From: Candidatus Saccharimonadota bacterium
GTDB taxonomy: Bacteria; Patescibacteriota; Saccharimonadia; Saccharimonadales; Saccharimonadaceae
Assembly: GCA_030531645.1 (NCBI GenBank)
Contig: JAUNNB010000006.1
Coordinates: 1 to 64,000, forward strand
Direction: 5' to 3'
DNA length: 64,000 nucleotides
Shown: positions 15,604 through 25,100 of the stretch, piece by piece
How the letters are laid out: every line of letters begins with the position of its first letter
Position numbering within the stretch: position 1 is the stretch's first letter
Program-made: the position numbers and the translations under genes
The notes under the pieces: generated by a model
The model's database searches: none
What the model was told of the DNA's origin: nothing
What the model saw: the letters and a program-made list of their open reading frames with translations, nothing else

Positions 15604-15676
15604 GAAACTTGATTTAACATTTTTCGAAACGTGTCCGGATGGTAACCCGCAGTGAGAAAAATGTTAAACAAGTTTC
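15604..15676 (+). promoter_or_regulatory. Long RNA hairpin between groES and groEL
   Basis: GAAACTTG-at-TTAACATTTTTC (15604-15625) pairs with GAAAAATGTTAA-a-CAAGTTTC (15656-15676), giving 20 bp around a 30-nt loop. The stem ends next to the groEL ribosome-binding site (GAAAGGA). It is not followed by a T run, so it is probably not a terminator. Confidence 0.7.
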
Positions 15677-15688
15677 GAAAGGAACTAA

Positions 15689-17305
15689 ATGAAAAAAATC
15701 TATTACGAATCAGATGCCCGCGACAAGGTTCTCTCCGGTGCCAAGCAGCTCTACGACGCCGTTAAGGTCACCTTCGGTCCTAAAGGCCAGAATGTCGTTA
15801 TCGAAAAAGAATACGGCGCCCCAGTTATCACTCACGATGGTGTCACCGTCGCCGAAGCCGTTGATCTCGGCTCTACCAAAGACAATATGGGCGAACAAGT
15901 CGGTGCCAAGCTCATCAAGGCCGCCGCACAGAAGCTCAACAAATCTGCCGGTGATGGCACCACTACCGTCACAGTTCTCACCTATAATATTATGAACGAA
16001 GCCAACAAGCTCATCGCTGCTGGTGTCAACCCAATGGAACTCCGCAAGGGAATTGAAGAAGCTGGCAAGTCCGCCGTCAAAGCCATCGACAAGATGTCCG
16101 AAAAAATCGAGGGCGATGATTCCAAGGTTGCCGAAGTTGCCACCATCTCTGCTGGTGACCCAGAAATCGGCAAGATGATCGCCGATGTTATCAGCAAAAT
16201 CGGCAAAGATGGTGTTGTCACTGTCGAAGCCGGCCAAAGCCTCGAAATGGAACAAGAAATCGTCGAAGGCTTCAGCTACGACAAGGGTTGGGCTTCTCCA
16301 TTCTTCATTACAGACACCAACCGCCAAGAGGCAACCTTTGCCAAACCTTATATTCTCCTCACAGATAAAAAGATTACCACGGCCAATGAAATTCTCCCAG
16401 TTCTTGAAAACTGTGCTCAGAATGGCATCAAAGAACTCGTTATTATCGCTGAAGAGGTTAGCGGCGAAGCACTCAGCCTTCTCGTCCTCAACAAGCTCAA
16501 AGGCGTATTCAATTCACTAGTCCTTAAAGCTCCTTCCTTCGGTGATCGCCGCAAGGACATTCTCGAAGACATCGCCATCTTGACCGACGCCACTGTCGTT
16601 TCTGAAGATAAGGGCATGAAGCTCGAAGATGCTGGCCTCGAAGTCCTCGGTAAAGCAGATAAAATCATCGCTACTAAAGATGAGACCACTATCATCAAGG
16701 GTGCCGGTTCTAGCGCCGCCGTCAAGGCTCGCATTGAGCTCATCAATTCTCAAAAGAACCTAGCCACTTCCGATTATGAAAAGGGTGAGTTTGATAAGCG
16801 CGCCGCCGCTCTCGCCGGCAAAGTCGCCGTCATCAAAGTTGGTGGTGCTTCCGAAACCGAAATCGAAGAGAAGAAATATCGCGTCGACGATGCTGTTGCT
16901 GCCACCAAAGCTGCCCTCGATGAGGGAATCGTCCCAGGTGGTGGTGTTACTCTCGTCAATGTCGCCGGTAGTCTCAAGAGTTCCAATGAAAACGCTCTCA
17001 GAATCGTCCAGAACGCTTTGAAGGCTCCTTGCCTCCACATCCTAGAGAATGCCGGCCTCAACGCTCAGGCTCTCCTCTCAAGTGTCGAGAACGCCAAACC
17101 AGGCTTCGGTATCAATGTCATGGAACCTGAAAAAGGCCTCCAGGATATGAAGAAAGCCGGTGTCATCGACCCAGCCCGTGTTACCAAAGAAGCTGTCAAG
17201 AACGCCGTTTCCATCGCCTCTACTGCTATCACTATGGGCGCATTAATCTGTGAGGTTCCAGAACCTCCAAAAGCTGACCCCGCCGCAGATATGGGCATGT
17301 ATTAA
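15689..17305 (+). CDS. groEL: Chaperonin GroEL
   Basis: 538 residues, full length. The 14-mer ATP-driven folding chamber. Recognisable are VTFGPKGQNVVIEK, ITHDGVTVAEAV, the ATP site GDGTTTVTVLTY, GFSYDKGW in the apical domain, and VPGGGVTLV. The tail ends DPAADMGMY and lacks the GGM-rich repeats of many GroELs. Start is supported by AAAGGA. It is co-transcribed with groES and under HrcA control by the CIRCE element. Confidence 0.97.
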   Translation: MKKIYYESDARDKVLSGAKQLYDAVKVTFGPKGQNVVIEKEYGAPVITHDGVTVAEAVDLGSTKDNMGEQVGAKLIKAAAQKLNKSAGDGTTTVTVLTYNIMNEANKLIAAGVNPMELRKGIEEAGKSAVKAIDKMSEKIEGDDSKVAEVATISAGDPEIGKMIADVISKIGKDGVVTVEAGQSLEMEQEIVEGFSYDKGWASPFFITDTNRQEATFAKPYILLTDKKITTANEILPVLENCAQNGIKELVIIAEEVSGEALSLLVLNKLKGVFNSLVLKAPSFGDRRKDILEDIAILTDATVVSEDKGMKLEDAGLEVLGKADKIIATKDETTIIKGAGSSAAVKARIELINSQKNLATSDYEKGEFDKRAAALAGKVAVIKVGGASETEIEEKKYRVDDAVAATKAALDEGIVPGGGVTLVNVAGSLKSSNENALRIVQNALKAPCLHILENAGLNAQALLSSVENAKPGFGINVMEPEKGLQDMKKAGVIDPARVTKEAVKNAVSIASTAITMGALICEVPEPPKADPAADMGMY

Positions 17306-17333
17306 AAATAGCCCCTTCGGGGGCTATTTTTTT
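17305..17333. terminator. groEL terminator
   Basis: AAAATAGCCCC / GGGGCTATTTT with a TTCG loop and a T7 run; the A-rich left arm makes it usable for the convergent gene as well. Confidence 0.9.
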
Positions 17334-17343
17334 ATCTAGCTAA

Positions 17344-17832
17344 TTATTTCTCAGATGCTTCAACGAGGAAGAGAAGAGCTTCTGCACGAGCAGTTTCATC
17401 AGCAATACTCTTAACAGCTTCGTAAGCAGCAGTGATAAGGCTCTTGTCGCCAGTATCTTCAATCATTTCGTGATAAATCTTGAACCTCTGTTCTGGAGTC
17501 ACATTCACGCGATCCATAAGAGGGAAGAGATCCTTAAGCATACTCTTCTTTACTGATTCGAGGTCCCCAGAAACTTGATTATTATCCATATTTTGTCCTT
17601 TCGTATTATTAGTTGATGGAGTAGGCGTTGGTATTGGTTCATTTACCGGCTCGACAGGTTCATTGATTGGCTCACCAATCGGCTGTGTCTCACCATTCTC
17701 AAGCTCAGCTGCCATAGCATCGAGCGGATTACTTAAATCTAGAGTAGAGCCATCTGGCATATTTCCACCATCTGGCATTGGCGGCACTGGCGGCACGCCC
17801 AATTCATTTTGTATATTGGTATCAGAATCCAT
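17344..17832 (-). CDS. Hypothetical protein with a Pro-rich N-terminus and helical C-terminal domain
   Basis: 162 residues from ATG 17832, which has GAAGGTGGG upstream; an in-frame ATG at 17856 lies 8 nt after a TATAAT box and would add MFKLKKVG. Residues 1-85 are disordered (PPVPPMPDGG, EPINEPVEPVNEP). Residues about 95-160 are helical (SMLKDLFPLMDRVNVTPEQR, ITAAYEAVKSIADET, AEALLFLVEASEK). No family recognised. It is divergent from the first pilin-like gene and may belong to the secretion locus. Confidence 0.7.
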   Translation of the reverse strand: MDSDTNIQNELGVPPVPPMPDGGNMPDGSTLDLSNPLDAMAAELENGETQPIGEPINEPVEPVNEPIPTPTPSTNNTKGQNMDNNQVSGDLESVKKSMLKDLFPLMDRVNVTPEQRFKIYHEMIEDTGDKSLITAAYEAVKSIADETARAEALLFLVEASEK

Positions 17833-17931
17833 ACCCACCTTCTTTAGTTTAAACATTTGATGCCATTATACTACATTATTTTTGACCTTGCAAGCATTTT
17901 CTTCCTCCTTGCGCTTTTCTCGCCACTGTGT

Positions 17932-17947
17932 TAAAATATCTTCAGTT
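17932..17947 (+). promoter_or_regulatory. Promoter of the first pilin-like gene
   Basis: TAAAAT 17932-17937, 10 nt before ATG 17948; no SD site. Confidence 0.55.
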
Positions 17948-18346
17948 ATGAAAAAGATTACTTTTAAAATTGCTCAAATTCTAACAGGTATCTCTGCAGG
18001 TGTTTGCCTCTTTGCAGGTAAGGCTATGGCTATCACCCCTGCTGAGGAAGGTGCGGCCAACGCTCGTGCTGACGGTATGCCAGCCGATCTCATTGGCGAC
18101 AACGGCGTCTTCGCCCGCTTCACCAATATCGCACTCCTCGCCATCGGTCTTGTCGCTGTTGTGATGCTCATCTATGGTGGTGTCCGCTATATCATCTCTG
18201 GTGGTGATGCGAAGAAAGTCACCGATGCCAAGAATACCATTCTTTATGCTATCATCGGTCTCATCATCTCACTTCTTTCTTACGCCATCGTCAACTTCAT
18301 CTTAACTTCTATCCTTGGCGTCCAAAATCCTCAGATTACCCAATAA
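17948..18346 (+). CDS. VirB2/TrbC-like pilin (paralogue 1)
   Basis: 132 residues. Signal peptide (MKKITFKIAQILTGISAG... ending AMA), then a 25-residue acidic segment and two membrane helices. These are joined by the loop conserved in all six paralogues of the locus: GLVAVVMLIYGGVRYIISGG-DAKKVTDAKNTI followed by IIGLIISLLSYAIVNF. VirB2-family proteins polymerise into the T4SS pilus or surface structure. This is the only copy on the plus strand, and it has its own terminator. Confidence 0.75.
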   Translation: MKKITFKIAQILTGISAGVCLFAGKAMAITPAEEGAANARADGMPADLIGDNGVFARFTNIALLAIGLVAVVMLIYGGVRYIISGGDAKKVTDAKNTILYAIIGLIISLLSYAIVNFILTSILGVQNPQITQ

Positions 18347-18359
18347 TCTCGGCCACACT

Positions 18360-18382
18360 GAGCCTCTCCGGAGGCTCTTTTT
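18360..18382 (+). terminator. Terminator of pilin paralogue 1
   Basis: GAGCCTC / GAGGCTC, TCCG loop, T5. Confidence 0.85.
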
Positions 18383-19082
18383 ATTTGTCTTCCAAATCCT
18401 CATCCACCGCCGATGTTATTAACACTGCCTTTTCAATCTTCTTTGCCCCAGCCTTTCTCAACACTTCCTCAGCAGCTTTTAGGCTCGCTCCTGTTGTTGC
18501 CACATCATCTATCAGCAGATATTTCCGCCTCGCATCCACCGCACCATCCACCATATATGCCTCCGCCATCTGCGTTAGGCGCTTCTCTCGCGTCGCCCCC
18601 ACCTGCACCGTCGAATTCACTCGCTTCAGCAACATCCTCACCTCGCATCCTCTTAGCTTTGCCAGCTCCATCCCCATTAGCTTCATATGATCAAACCCCC
18701 TCTGCCTAATATGCTTATCTATCGTTGGTAAGGGAACTATCACATAATCACCTTTCGGCAACACTTCATTCAAAATTTCAGCAAGCGGCCGCGCCAAATG
18801 TCTTTTCGAATTATATTTAAACTCTTTTGTCATTTTTTCAAGTAGTCCAGCCTTCATTCCGGCCACCAAAATGCCCTCTGTGACCCCTGTTTTTTCACGA
18901 AAAATCGCGTTACTCTGAGCCAAGTATTTTTTACAACACTCACATAATGCGGTTCCAATTTTGCCACATCCCGCACATTTACAGGGGCAAATTATGTCAA
19001 AAACTTGCGAAAAAACCTGCGAAAAACTCCAAAGTGTTGTAATTTTTACATTTTTTATGGTAAAATCCTTGTATTTATGCAT
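18381..19082 (-). CDS. comF: ComF-family phosphoribosyltransferase-like protein
   Basis: 233 residues from ATG 19082, which lies 6 nt from a TATAAA box on the minus strand; the frame extends further upstream but into the hsp20 gene. It begins with a zinc-finger-like segment CPCKCAGCGKIGTALCECC, followed by the PRTase domain: YVIVPLPTIDKHIRQRGFDH (ComF hallmark), LLKRVNSTVQVGATREKR and LLIDDVATTGASLKAA (PRPP-binding). ComF proteins assist uptake of transforming DNA at the cytoplasmic side. A role in natural competence, known for some Saccharibacteria, is possible. Confidence 0.88.
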   Translation of the reverse strand: MHKYKDFTIKNVKITTLWSFSQVFSQVFDIICPCKCAGCGKIGTALCECCKKYLAQSNAIFREKTGVTEGILVAGMKAGLLEKMTKEFKYNSKRHLARPLAEILNEVLPKGDYVIVPLPTIDKHIRQRGFDHMKLMGMELAKLRGCEVRMLLKRVNSTVQVGATREKRLTQMAEAYMVDGAVDARRKYLLIDDVATTGASLKAAEEVLRKAGAKKIEKAVLITSAVDEDLEDK

Positions 19083-19088
19083 AAAAGG

Positions 19089-19096
19089 TTTATAAT
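19089..19096. promoter_or_regulatory. Overlapping divergent -10 boxes of comF and hsp20
   Basis: TTTATAAT reads TATAAT (19091-19096) towards hsp20 and TATAAA (19094-19089) towards comF, 6 nt before the comF ATG. Confidence 0.6.
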
Positions 19097-19133
19097 TAGG
19101 GTAGTTAATATTAATTTGGAGGAATACTAAGCA

Positions 19134-19625
19134 ATGGCTCGTACAAATGACGACGATATGCTTATGGATGATGACCTCGCCGCTGCCTTCCTTAGCGATG
19201 ATCCAGCTGCGACCGACGCCCCTGCATCTGCACCGGCTGAGGAGATTCCAGAAGACGATGTACCAGAAGAAGGATGGGATGAACCGGAAGATTTCCCGGG
19301 TCAATTAGCAGTAGACGTTTACGAGACTACCGACAAACTCGTCGTGAAGGCTCGTACCGCAGGCATTTCAAAGAATGAACTCGATGTTACCATCTCTGAT
19401 AACATCTTGACCATCTCTGGCGTGCTCTCTGGCGGTGAAGACGAACAGACCACTCGTTGGCACATTCAGGAATGCTATTGGGGTGAATTCTCTCGCACCA
19501 TCGCCCTTCCTGTTCAGGTTCGTGAAGATGATGGCTCCGTTAAAGCTGAGCTCAAAGACGGTGTTCTTACAATCACCTTCGAAAAGGTCGAAATCGCGAC
19601 CCCAACTCGCATCCAGATCGACTAA
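19134..19625 (+). CDS. Small heat-shock protein, Hsp20/alpha-crystallin family
   Basis: 163 residues, GGAGG 11 nt upstream of ATG 19134. An acidic, Ala/Pro-rich N-terminal arm (1-55) precedes the alpha-crystallin domain (PGQLAVDVYETTDKLVVKAR ... ELDVTISDNILTISGVL ... EFSRTIALPVQVREDD ... AELKDGVLTITF). The C-terminal anchoring tail is short (ATPTRIQID). sHsps hold unfolding proteins as oligomers. No CIRCE is seen here, so control differs from that of groESL. Confidence 0.9.
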   Translation: MARTNDDDMLMDDDLAAAFLSDDPAATDAPASAPAEEIPEDDVPEEGWDEPEDFPGQLAVDVYETTDKLVVKARTAGISKNELDVTISDNILTISGVLSGGEDEQTTRWHIQECYWGEFSRTIALPVQVREDDGSVKAELKDGVLTITFEKVEIATPTRIQID

Positions 19626-19644
19626 TTTATTCCGCCTTGAAGTT

Positions 19645-19676
19645 ATTACCCCCTCATCCAGGGGGGTAATTTATTT
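19645..19676 (+). terminator. hsp20 terminator
   Basis: ATTACCCCC / GGGGGTAAT stem followed by TTATTTT. Confidence 0.75.
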
Positions 19677-19729
19677 TGCCAGTATCATCATTATATAGCA
19701 GGGAATTACCGGCTGCAAGCATGAGCATC

Positions 19730-19754
19730 AAAAAGCCCCCATCTGGGGGGCTTT
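19730..19754 (-). terminator. Terminator of pilin paralogue 2
   Basis: AAAGCCCCC / GGGGGCTTT stem with a minus-strand T run; it directly follows the 19758 stop. Confidence 0.8.
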
Positions 19755-19757
19755 ATC

Positions 19758-20234
19758 TTATTCGTCCGTACTTGGAACTGGGTCCTCCGTAGGAGTCTCC
19801 TCGCTACTTCCTCCAGCCGAGCCACCACCAGTGCCAGCACTTCCTGGATCACCCAAGGCTGCATTCACAGCAAAGTTCACGATTGTATAAGCCAGCAGCA
19901 CAACCAAGAGGCCAACGATACCACCAATGATTGTATCCTTAGCTTTCTTAATCTTAGCAGCATCGCCAGTTGCAGTAATATATGTAAAACCACCGTAGAT
20001 AACTACAACCACTGCTACTAGACCCAACACACCAGTTGCTACTGCAATCAAGTTATCCGTAGCTGAGAACAGGGACTGATCCTTTGGTGTATTACATTCC
20101 GCCACAGTCTTAGCCGATTCACCAGAATGGACAGTGCCTTCTGGACAAGTAACATCTGCATAGGTCGGCGTTGCAATTGCCACCGCCCCTGCGAGAGCTA
20201 GCACTGCCGAAAGTATCATAGTCTTAATTTTCAT
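19758..20234 (-). CDS. VirB2/TrbC-like pilin (paralogue 2)
   Basis: 158 residues. Signal peptide (LSAVLALAGAVAIATPTYA), a Cys-containing stretch (VTCPEGTVHSG, ECNTP), two membrane helices around GLVAVVVVIYGGFTYITATG-DAAKIKKAKDTI, and a Gly/Ser/Glu-rich tail of 30 residues that the other copies lack. Own TATAAT promoter and AAAGGAG site upstream, own terminator downstream: a separate transcription unit, which would allow different dosage from the neighbouring pilins. Confidence 0.75.
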   Translation of the reverse strand: MKIKTMILSAVLALAGAVAIATPTYADVTCPEGTVHSGESAKTVAECNTPKDQSLFSATDNLIAVATGVLGLVAVVVVIYGGFTYITATGDAAKIKKAKDTIIGGIVGLLVVLLAYTIVNFAVNAALGDPGSAGTGGGSAGGSSEETPTEDPVPSTDE

Positions 20235-20275
20235 TTTTTCTCCTTTACCGTATTATATCATATCTATCGTGATAA

Positions 20276-20300
20276 AAAAACTCCCCCTTGAGGGGGGAGT
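20276..20300 (-). terminator. Terminator of pilin paralogue 3
   Basis: ACTCCCCC / GGGGGAGT with a long minus-strand T run. Confidence 0.85.
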
Positions 20301-20314
20301 TTAATCGTCTATTA

Positions 20315-20740
20315 TTATTTATCGACTTTACCGCCAAAGACGCTCGTGAGAACGAAGTTGACAATTGCGAACGCAAGAAGCGAAATCACAAGACCGATAA
20401 CACCGTAAAGGATAGTATCCTTAGCTTTCTTGACCTTAGATGGATCACCAGCTGAAGAAGTATACTGGAAACCACCGTAGACAATCATCACAACAGCTAC
20501 GAGACCGATGATACCGATAAGAACGTTGATGATGATGTTAACAATAGTCATAAGGTTATTCTGGTTGTTGGCATTTTCCATACCCTTACCACATTTTGAG
20601 TAATCATCCTGCTTGGTGCCATCTGGGCAGTAAATACTACCGTTAGTAGCAGCGAAAGCGTTGCCAGTAGCAATTGCACCCATAGCGAGCACGCTTGCGG
20701 TACCGAGAGCCATAGCTTTAATTGTGTTTGAAATCTTCAT
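20315..20740 (-). CDS. VirB2/TrbC-like pilin (paralogue 3)
   Basis: 141 residues. Signal peptide ending NAFAA, then IYCPDGTKQDDYSKCGKG (two cysteines), and two membrane helices with GLVAVVMIVYGGFQYTSSAG-DPSKVKKAKDTI. It has its own TATAAT box about 30 nt upstream and a strong terminator downstream. Its clean consensus promoter and stop signals suggest this may be a highly expressed major subunit (inference). Confidence 0.75.
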   Translation of the reverse strand: MKISNTIKAMALGTASVLAMGAIATGNAFAATNGSIYCPDGTKQDDYSKCGKGMENANNQNNLMTIVNIIINVLIGIIGLVAVVMIVYGGFQYTSSAGDPSKVKKAKDTILYGVIGLVISLLAFAIVNFVLTSVFGGKVDK

Positions 20741-20810
20741 TTCTTTAAGTTCCTTTATTATTTAGTTTGATTATACCATATTGTTTTTGCAGTGCCAATA
20801 GTTTTTTAGG

Positions 20811-21269
20811 CTATTCACTCCCTGAAGAGCCGTCCACCATTTGGTTAGCATCACTCTTCACAGCACCCGAAACCATGCTTACAATGGCGAACGAAAGTAC
20901 CGCCACCAACACACCAATCACAGACCATGTAATCGCAGTTTTGGCCTGTTTCAACTTACCAGGATCACCCTGAGCAGTCATATAACGATAGCCGCCCACA
21001 ATCAAGAATACCACTGCCACCAGACCTGCAATACCAATCGCACCCTGGACAATCGCAAGGCCAATCGTCGTCACTTGCCTATTCTCGCCACAACCTGCGG
21101 CAGCCTTCTGGTATTCATCTAGGTCGCCATTGTCGCAGACTTTGCTAGTGTCATTAAACCCAGCTGCTTCTACACCAACCACACGGCCCATACCCAAGGT
21201 AAACACCGTAAGTAGCGCCAACATAATATATTGTGCTTTCTTGATCAAAGTTGATTTTCTTTTTACCAT
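20811..21269 (-). CDS. VirB2/TrbC-like pilin (paralogue 4)
   Basis: 152 residues. Signal peptide (YIMLALLTVFTLGMG...), VCDNGDLDEYQKAAAGCG with two cysteines, and helices around GLVAVVFLIVGGYRYMTAQG-DPGKLKQAKTAI. Third gene of the operon 22059-20811, 17 nt after the previous stop, with GGAG upstream of the ATG. Its loop motif DPGKLKQAK is closest to copies 5 and 6. Confidence 0.75.
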   Translation of the reverse strand: MVKRKSTLIKKAQYIMLALLTVFTLGMGRVVGVEAAGFNDTSKVCDNGDLDEYQKAAAGCGENRQVTTIGLAIVQGAIGIAGLVAVVFLIVGGYRYMTAQGDPGKLKQAKTAITWSVIGVLVAVLSFAIVSMVSGAVKSDANQMVDGSSGSE

Positions 21270-21286
21270 TTTACTCCTTTTCTATT

Positions 21287-21607
21287 TTATTCAGCCGGCG
21301 TCCTATTAGTAACCGCCACTACAAAGTTCGTAATACCTGCAGCAATTAACACTACCACCAAGCCAATCACGGCATAAGCAATCGTATGAGTTGCCTGTTT
21401 AATCTTGCCAGGTTCACCCTGAGCCACACCATAACTAATACCACCATAAACGATGAAACCTGCCGCTACTAGGCCAGCCAAAGCATACACCCAGTTCAAT
21501 ACGCCAGAGACTACCTGGCCAGTCGTAAGGCTAGCGGAATTATCTGCTGGCAAGTTATCTTTCCAGTCCGCAACATATTTAATTACAAATTTTAAACAGT
21601 CTTTCAT
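21287..21607 (-). CDS. VirB2/TrbC-like pilin without signal peptide (paralogue 5)
   Basis: 106 residues, the shortest copy. The start (GGAGGA 2-4 nt upstream, right after the previous stop) gives MKDCLKFVIKYVADWKDNLP, which is no signal peptide, then two helices with GLVAAGFIVYGGISYGVAQG-EPGKIKQATHTI. It may insert by its internal helix only. Second gene of the three-gene operon. Confidence 0.72.
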   Translation of the reverse strand: MKDCLKFVIKYVADWKDNLPADNSASLTTGQVVSGVLNWVYALAGLVAAGFIVYGGISYGVAQGEPGKIKQATHTIAYAVIGLVVVLIAAGITNFVVAVTNRTPAE

Positions 21608-21615
21608 TTTCCTCC

Positions 21616-22059
21616 TTATGAACCTGTCGCCGAATTAAGTATTGTAATAATCGTATTTACAATCACTGTTGCAAGCAGTGCTATCACCAAACCGATAATA
21701 GAGTTAATCAAAGTTTTCTTTGCAACGGCCACCTGTCCAGGATCACCTTGAGACATAATATATTTAAAGCCACCATATACTATAAAGCCTAGCGCCAAGA
21801 CGCCAACGACCACTGTTAAATCATAAGAAAGGTTCAAGATAATCTTCCAAATCATCTTGGTTGTAGCATCATCATCACCTTTTGCTGGCATTTTAATCTC
21901 ACAACCATTCTCCTTATCAAGACCTGCATACCAAGGCCTAAGACCCATCACAAAGTCACTACAAGTTTCACCATCGGCATAAACAGAGGTAGGTACAGCA
22001 ACTGTCATCGCCGCTCCACCAACTAATACCGCAAATATTATCGCAAGAATTTTCTTCAT
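21616..22059 (-). CDS. VirB2/TrbC-like pilin (paralogue 6)
   Basis: 147 residues from ATG 22059, 6 nt after a TATTAT box; the frame extends 6 codons further but into the promoter. Signal peptide (ILAIIFAVLVGGAAMTVAVP ... YAD), cysteines CSDF and CEIK, and two helices with GVLALGFIVYGGFKYIMSQG-DPGQVAVAKKTL. First gene of the operon with copies 5 and 4. It is divergent from the VirB6-like gene, with only about 110 bp between them. Confidence 0.75.
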   Translation of the reverse strand: MKKILAIIFAVLVGGAAMTVAVPTSVYADGETCSDFVMGLRPWYAGLDKENGCEIKMPAKGDDDATTKMIWKIILNLSYDLTVVVGVLALGFIVYGGFKYIMSQGDPGQVAVAKKTLINSIIGLVIALLATVIVNTIITILNSATGS

Positions 22060-22112
22060 AACCCAATAATACCACATTAGGGAATTGGCCGCAAGAATTG
22101 CACAAAAAAGGG

Positions 22113-22141
22113 TTGACTAAAACGCTTATGTGTGGTATAAT
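22113..22141 (+). promoter_or_regulatory. Promoter of the VirB6-like gene
   Basis: TTGACT (22113-22118), 17-nt spacer, TATAAT (22136-22141). The leader is about 25 nt, with AGAGG 7 nt before ATG 22173. Confidence 0.85.
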
Positions 22142-22172
22142 AGAACCATAAGTCTGAATAGAGGCTTACTTT

Positions 22173-25100
22173 ATGAGTAAATGGAATAGATTCAAGAACA
22201 GGCTATTAACCCCTGTATTAGGGCTTCTGTTGGCTGTAACAGCTTTGACCAGCCCACTTTCTGCTACACCTGTTTTTGCAGATCCTGTCAACGAAAACCT
22301 TACTCCTGCCATTTCTGAACCAGCTGAAACCGTTCCAAATGTTCCAAATACCCCTGATACACCAGAAGAAACCCCAGAAGATACCTCTGAAGACACCTCT
22401 ACAGATACTTCTACCGACGGCACCTCTGAAGAAGGCGCAACCTGTTATTCTCAAGTCGGCGCTCTCGGTTGGCTTGTCTGTCCAGCCACCGGCTTCCTCG
22501 CTAAGGGAATTGACTTCCTCTATGGTTTGATAGAGGAGCTTCTCGTTGTTCAACCTGTTTCTACCGAATCTAGCTCCCCAATCTTCATCGTATGGGGCTA
22601 TCTCCGTAATATCACCTGTATCATCTTTGTCGCCTTCCTCCTTATCATTATCTATTCCCAGATTACAGGTCTCGGTATCTCCAACTATGGTATCAAACGC
22701 ACCCTTCCGAAACTCATTATCGCCGCTATTCTAGTTAATCTCAGTTATATTGTCTGTGCGCTCGCAGTCGACGTCAGTAATATTATCGGTGCCTCTCTCC
22801 ACTCATTCCTAGCAAACATAGGTGAACAAGCTATTATCGCCGGCGGCGCCGACATCAATATTAATATTAGCTTCTATGATCTCTTTACCGCTATCGCTGG
22901 TGGCGGCGTTATTGCTGGTCTTGCCATCGCCGTTTCTGGTGGCGCCCTCCAACTTCTCCTCGCCCTCATCCCAGTTATCGTTGGCGGTATTATCTCCGTT
23001 CTTATCGGTCTCGCCACCATCTCCCTCCGCCAGGCCGTCATTATTGTTCTCGTCGTAGTTTCTCCATTAGCATTCGTCTGTTATCTCTTGCCAAACACCG
23101 AAAAGTGGTACCAAAAATGGCTCAATGCCTTCACTCAAATGTTGTTCTTCTATCCAATGTTCAGCCTCCTCTTCGGCGTTTCTCGCCTTGCCGGCTGGCT
23201 CTTCATTGCTTCCGCTAACTCCGCCCTCGGGGTGATTCTTGGTGTTGCTATCCAAATCCTCCCACTCTTCCTCGCCGCTCCACTTATGAAGATGTCCGGT
23301 ACCGTTCTTGGCGCCGTCAGTAGCCGTCTCAGTAAACTCGGCGACAAAGCCAACGCTGGCGTCCGCGCCTATGTCGACCCATACAAAAATGCCAAGCGTG
23401 CCGAACAAATTGCCAAAGCATCCCAAAAGCGCTTCAACCCATTCTCCGGTGGTTCATGGATGGCTGCTCGCTATGCCCGCAATTACAAACTTGCAGATCG
23501 TGAACGCGTTGCTACCGAAGACCTAAAGAACCTCAACGAAGAGCAGGTTCAGGCATTGAAGCGCGGTACCCGCATTATCGCTTACGACAAGAAGACCGGC
23601 GAAGCTATCTATACTCAGCGTCCAATTTCTATTCAGTCTGGTCGCCGTAAAGGTCAATTCGCCGACAAAGAAGCCGGCCGTGCTATGACCGCCGAAGCTC
23701 AGAACCGTGCTATCAAGCTCCGTCTTGCTAATACTAAGCTCCGCACCGACAATGTCCATGATGTTGCCAACGATTACCTCGCAGAGAACGGTATTACCGA
23801 AGGTGAGATTGTTCCACGCACCTCATTAAACGGCGAATACTTCTTCCGCATCGACCAAGCTAACCGCCAAAAAGCCAACCAGGCTCTTGCTGACCAACGC
23901 TATGTCCTCGGTCGTTATGCTGATGCTATGGCCGTTGATCCAAAGACCGGCAAACACATCAATCCAGCCGCTTACAAACAAGAAGTTCTCCCATATCTTG
24001 GTTCTGATGGCTTCGACATTAATAAATATATGCGCGATGGCCACGGCAACTTCCTCCTCGACAGTCACGGCAACCGCGTCCTCAATCCTACCGGCGCTCG
24101 CTCTGCCTTCGTTTCTGAAGCTGACTTCCTCGGCAAGATTACTCAAGACCGCGACTCACTCGCTGTCACTCACACTCAGCGTATGCAAGCCTACCTCGAC
24201 CGTCAGGTTACTAACGTGGTCGACAAGCTCTTTGCCGAATCCCTCAAGCATGCCGATACCGACACTGTCATTTCTGGTATGAAAGTTCTCGCTCAGCGTG
24301 GTGATTACGACAAGGTTTCCGACCCACTCAAGAACTTCTTCAACGACGGTAATGTTGACCTCTGTAGTGATATGTCTAACCGTATCGCCTTCGAGCTTCT
24401 CCAGATGAAGGGTGGCGACCCATCTCTCGCTCGCTTCGGTAAGTTTATTAATATGGAAACTTGGGCCTACACTTCTGGCCGCCGTAAAACTGCTACTGTT
24501 CGCCATAGCGAATTTATGAACGGTTATGTCCTCAAAGACCCTAACGATCCAAATCTCGTTCTCACCGACCCAGCCGGCCACGACCTCTACGACCCAGAAG
24601 GCTTCCTTTATGAAACCGATGAAAAGACCGGTCTCGTCTCAACCGATGCTAACGGCAATCCTGTTATCTACCGTGCTAAGATTGACCTTGCCGACGCTAT
24701 CGCCGGTACCAAGCTCAACGATATCGACCGCACCTTCTACGCCTCACTTCTTGGCCAGATGCGTTCCGTCGATGATAGTATGTTCCCAGGTCGCAAACCA
24801 GGCAGCGCTCTCGAATGGCGCAAGCGTGTCACTACTAATATGATGCCTGCTATCGTTTCTGCTCTTGCTACCTTCCCATCTGGTTCCGAACAAATTGTCA
24901 GTATGGTCGGCTACCTCACTGGTATGAAGATGAAGGGTGGTAAATGGGTTGACGCTACCCATGGTAACGGCATTGACCACGACCTTGAACACGAGCTCGC
25001 TCTCTATAATACCGCCCTCTACAACAAGGCTATCACTCCACGTCAGCTCATTGATCTTCGCTCCGATACTTGGGGTGGTATCATCGAACGTATTAAACTC

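Noticed and set aside
19083-19304. 74-residue N-terminal extension of the ComF frame
   Set aside because: It overlaps the divergent hsp20 gene and its promoter, and the extension is not ComF-like; a -10 box 6 nt before ATG 19082 marks the real start.
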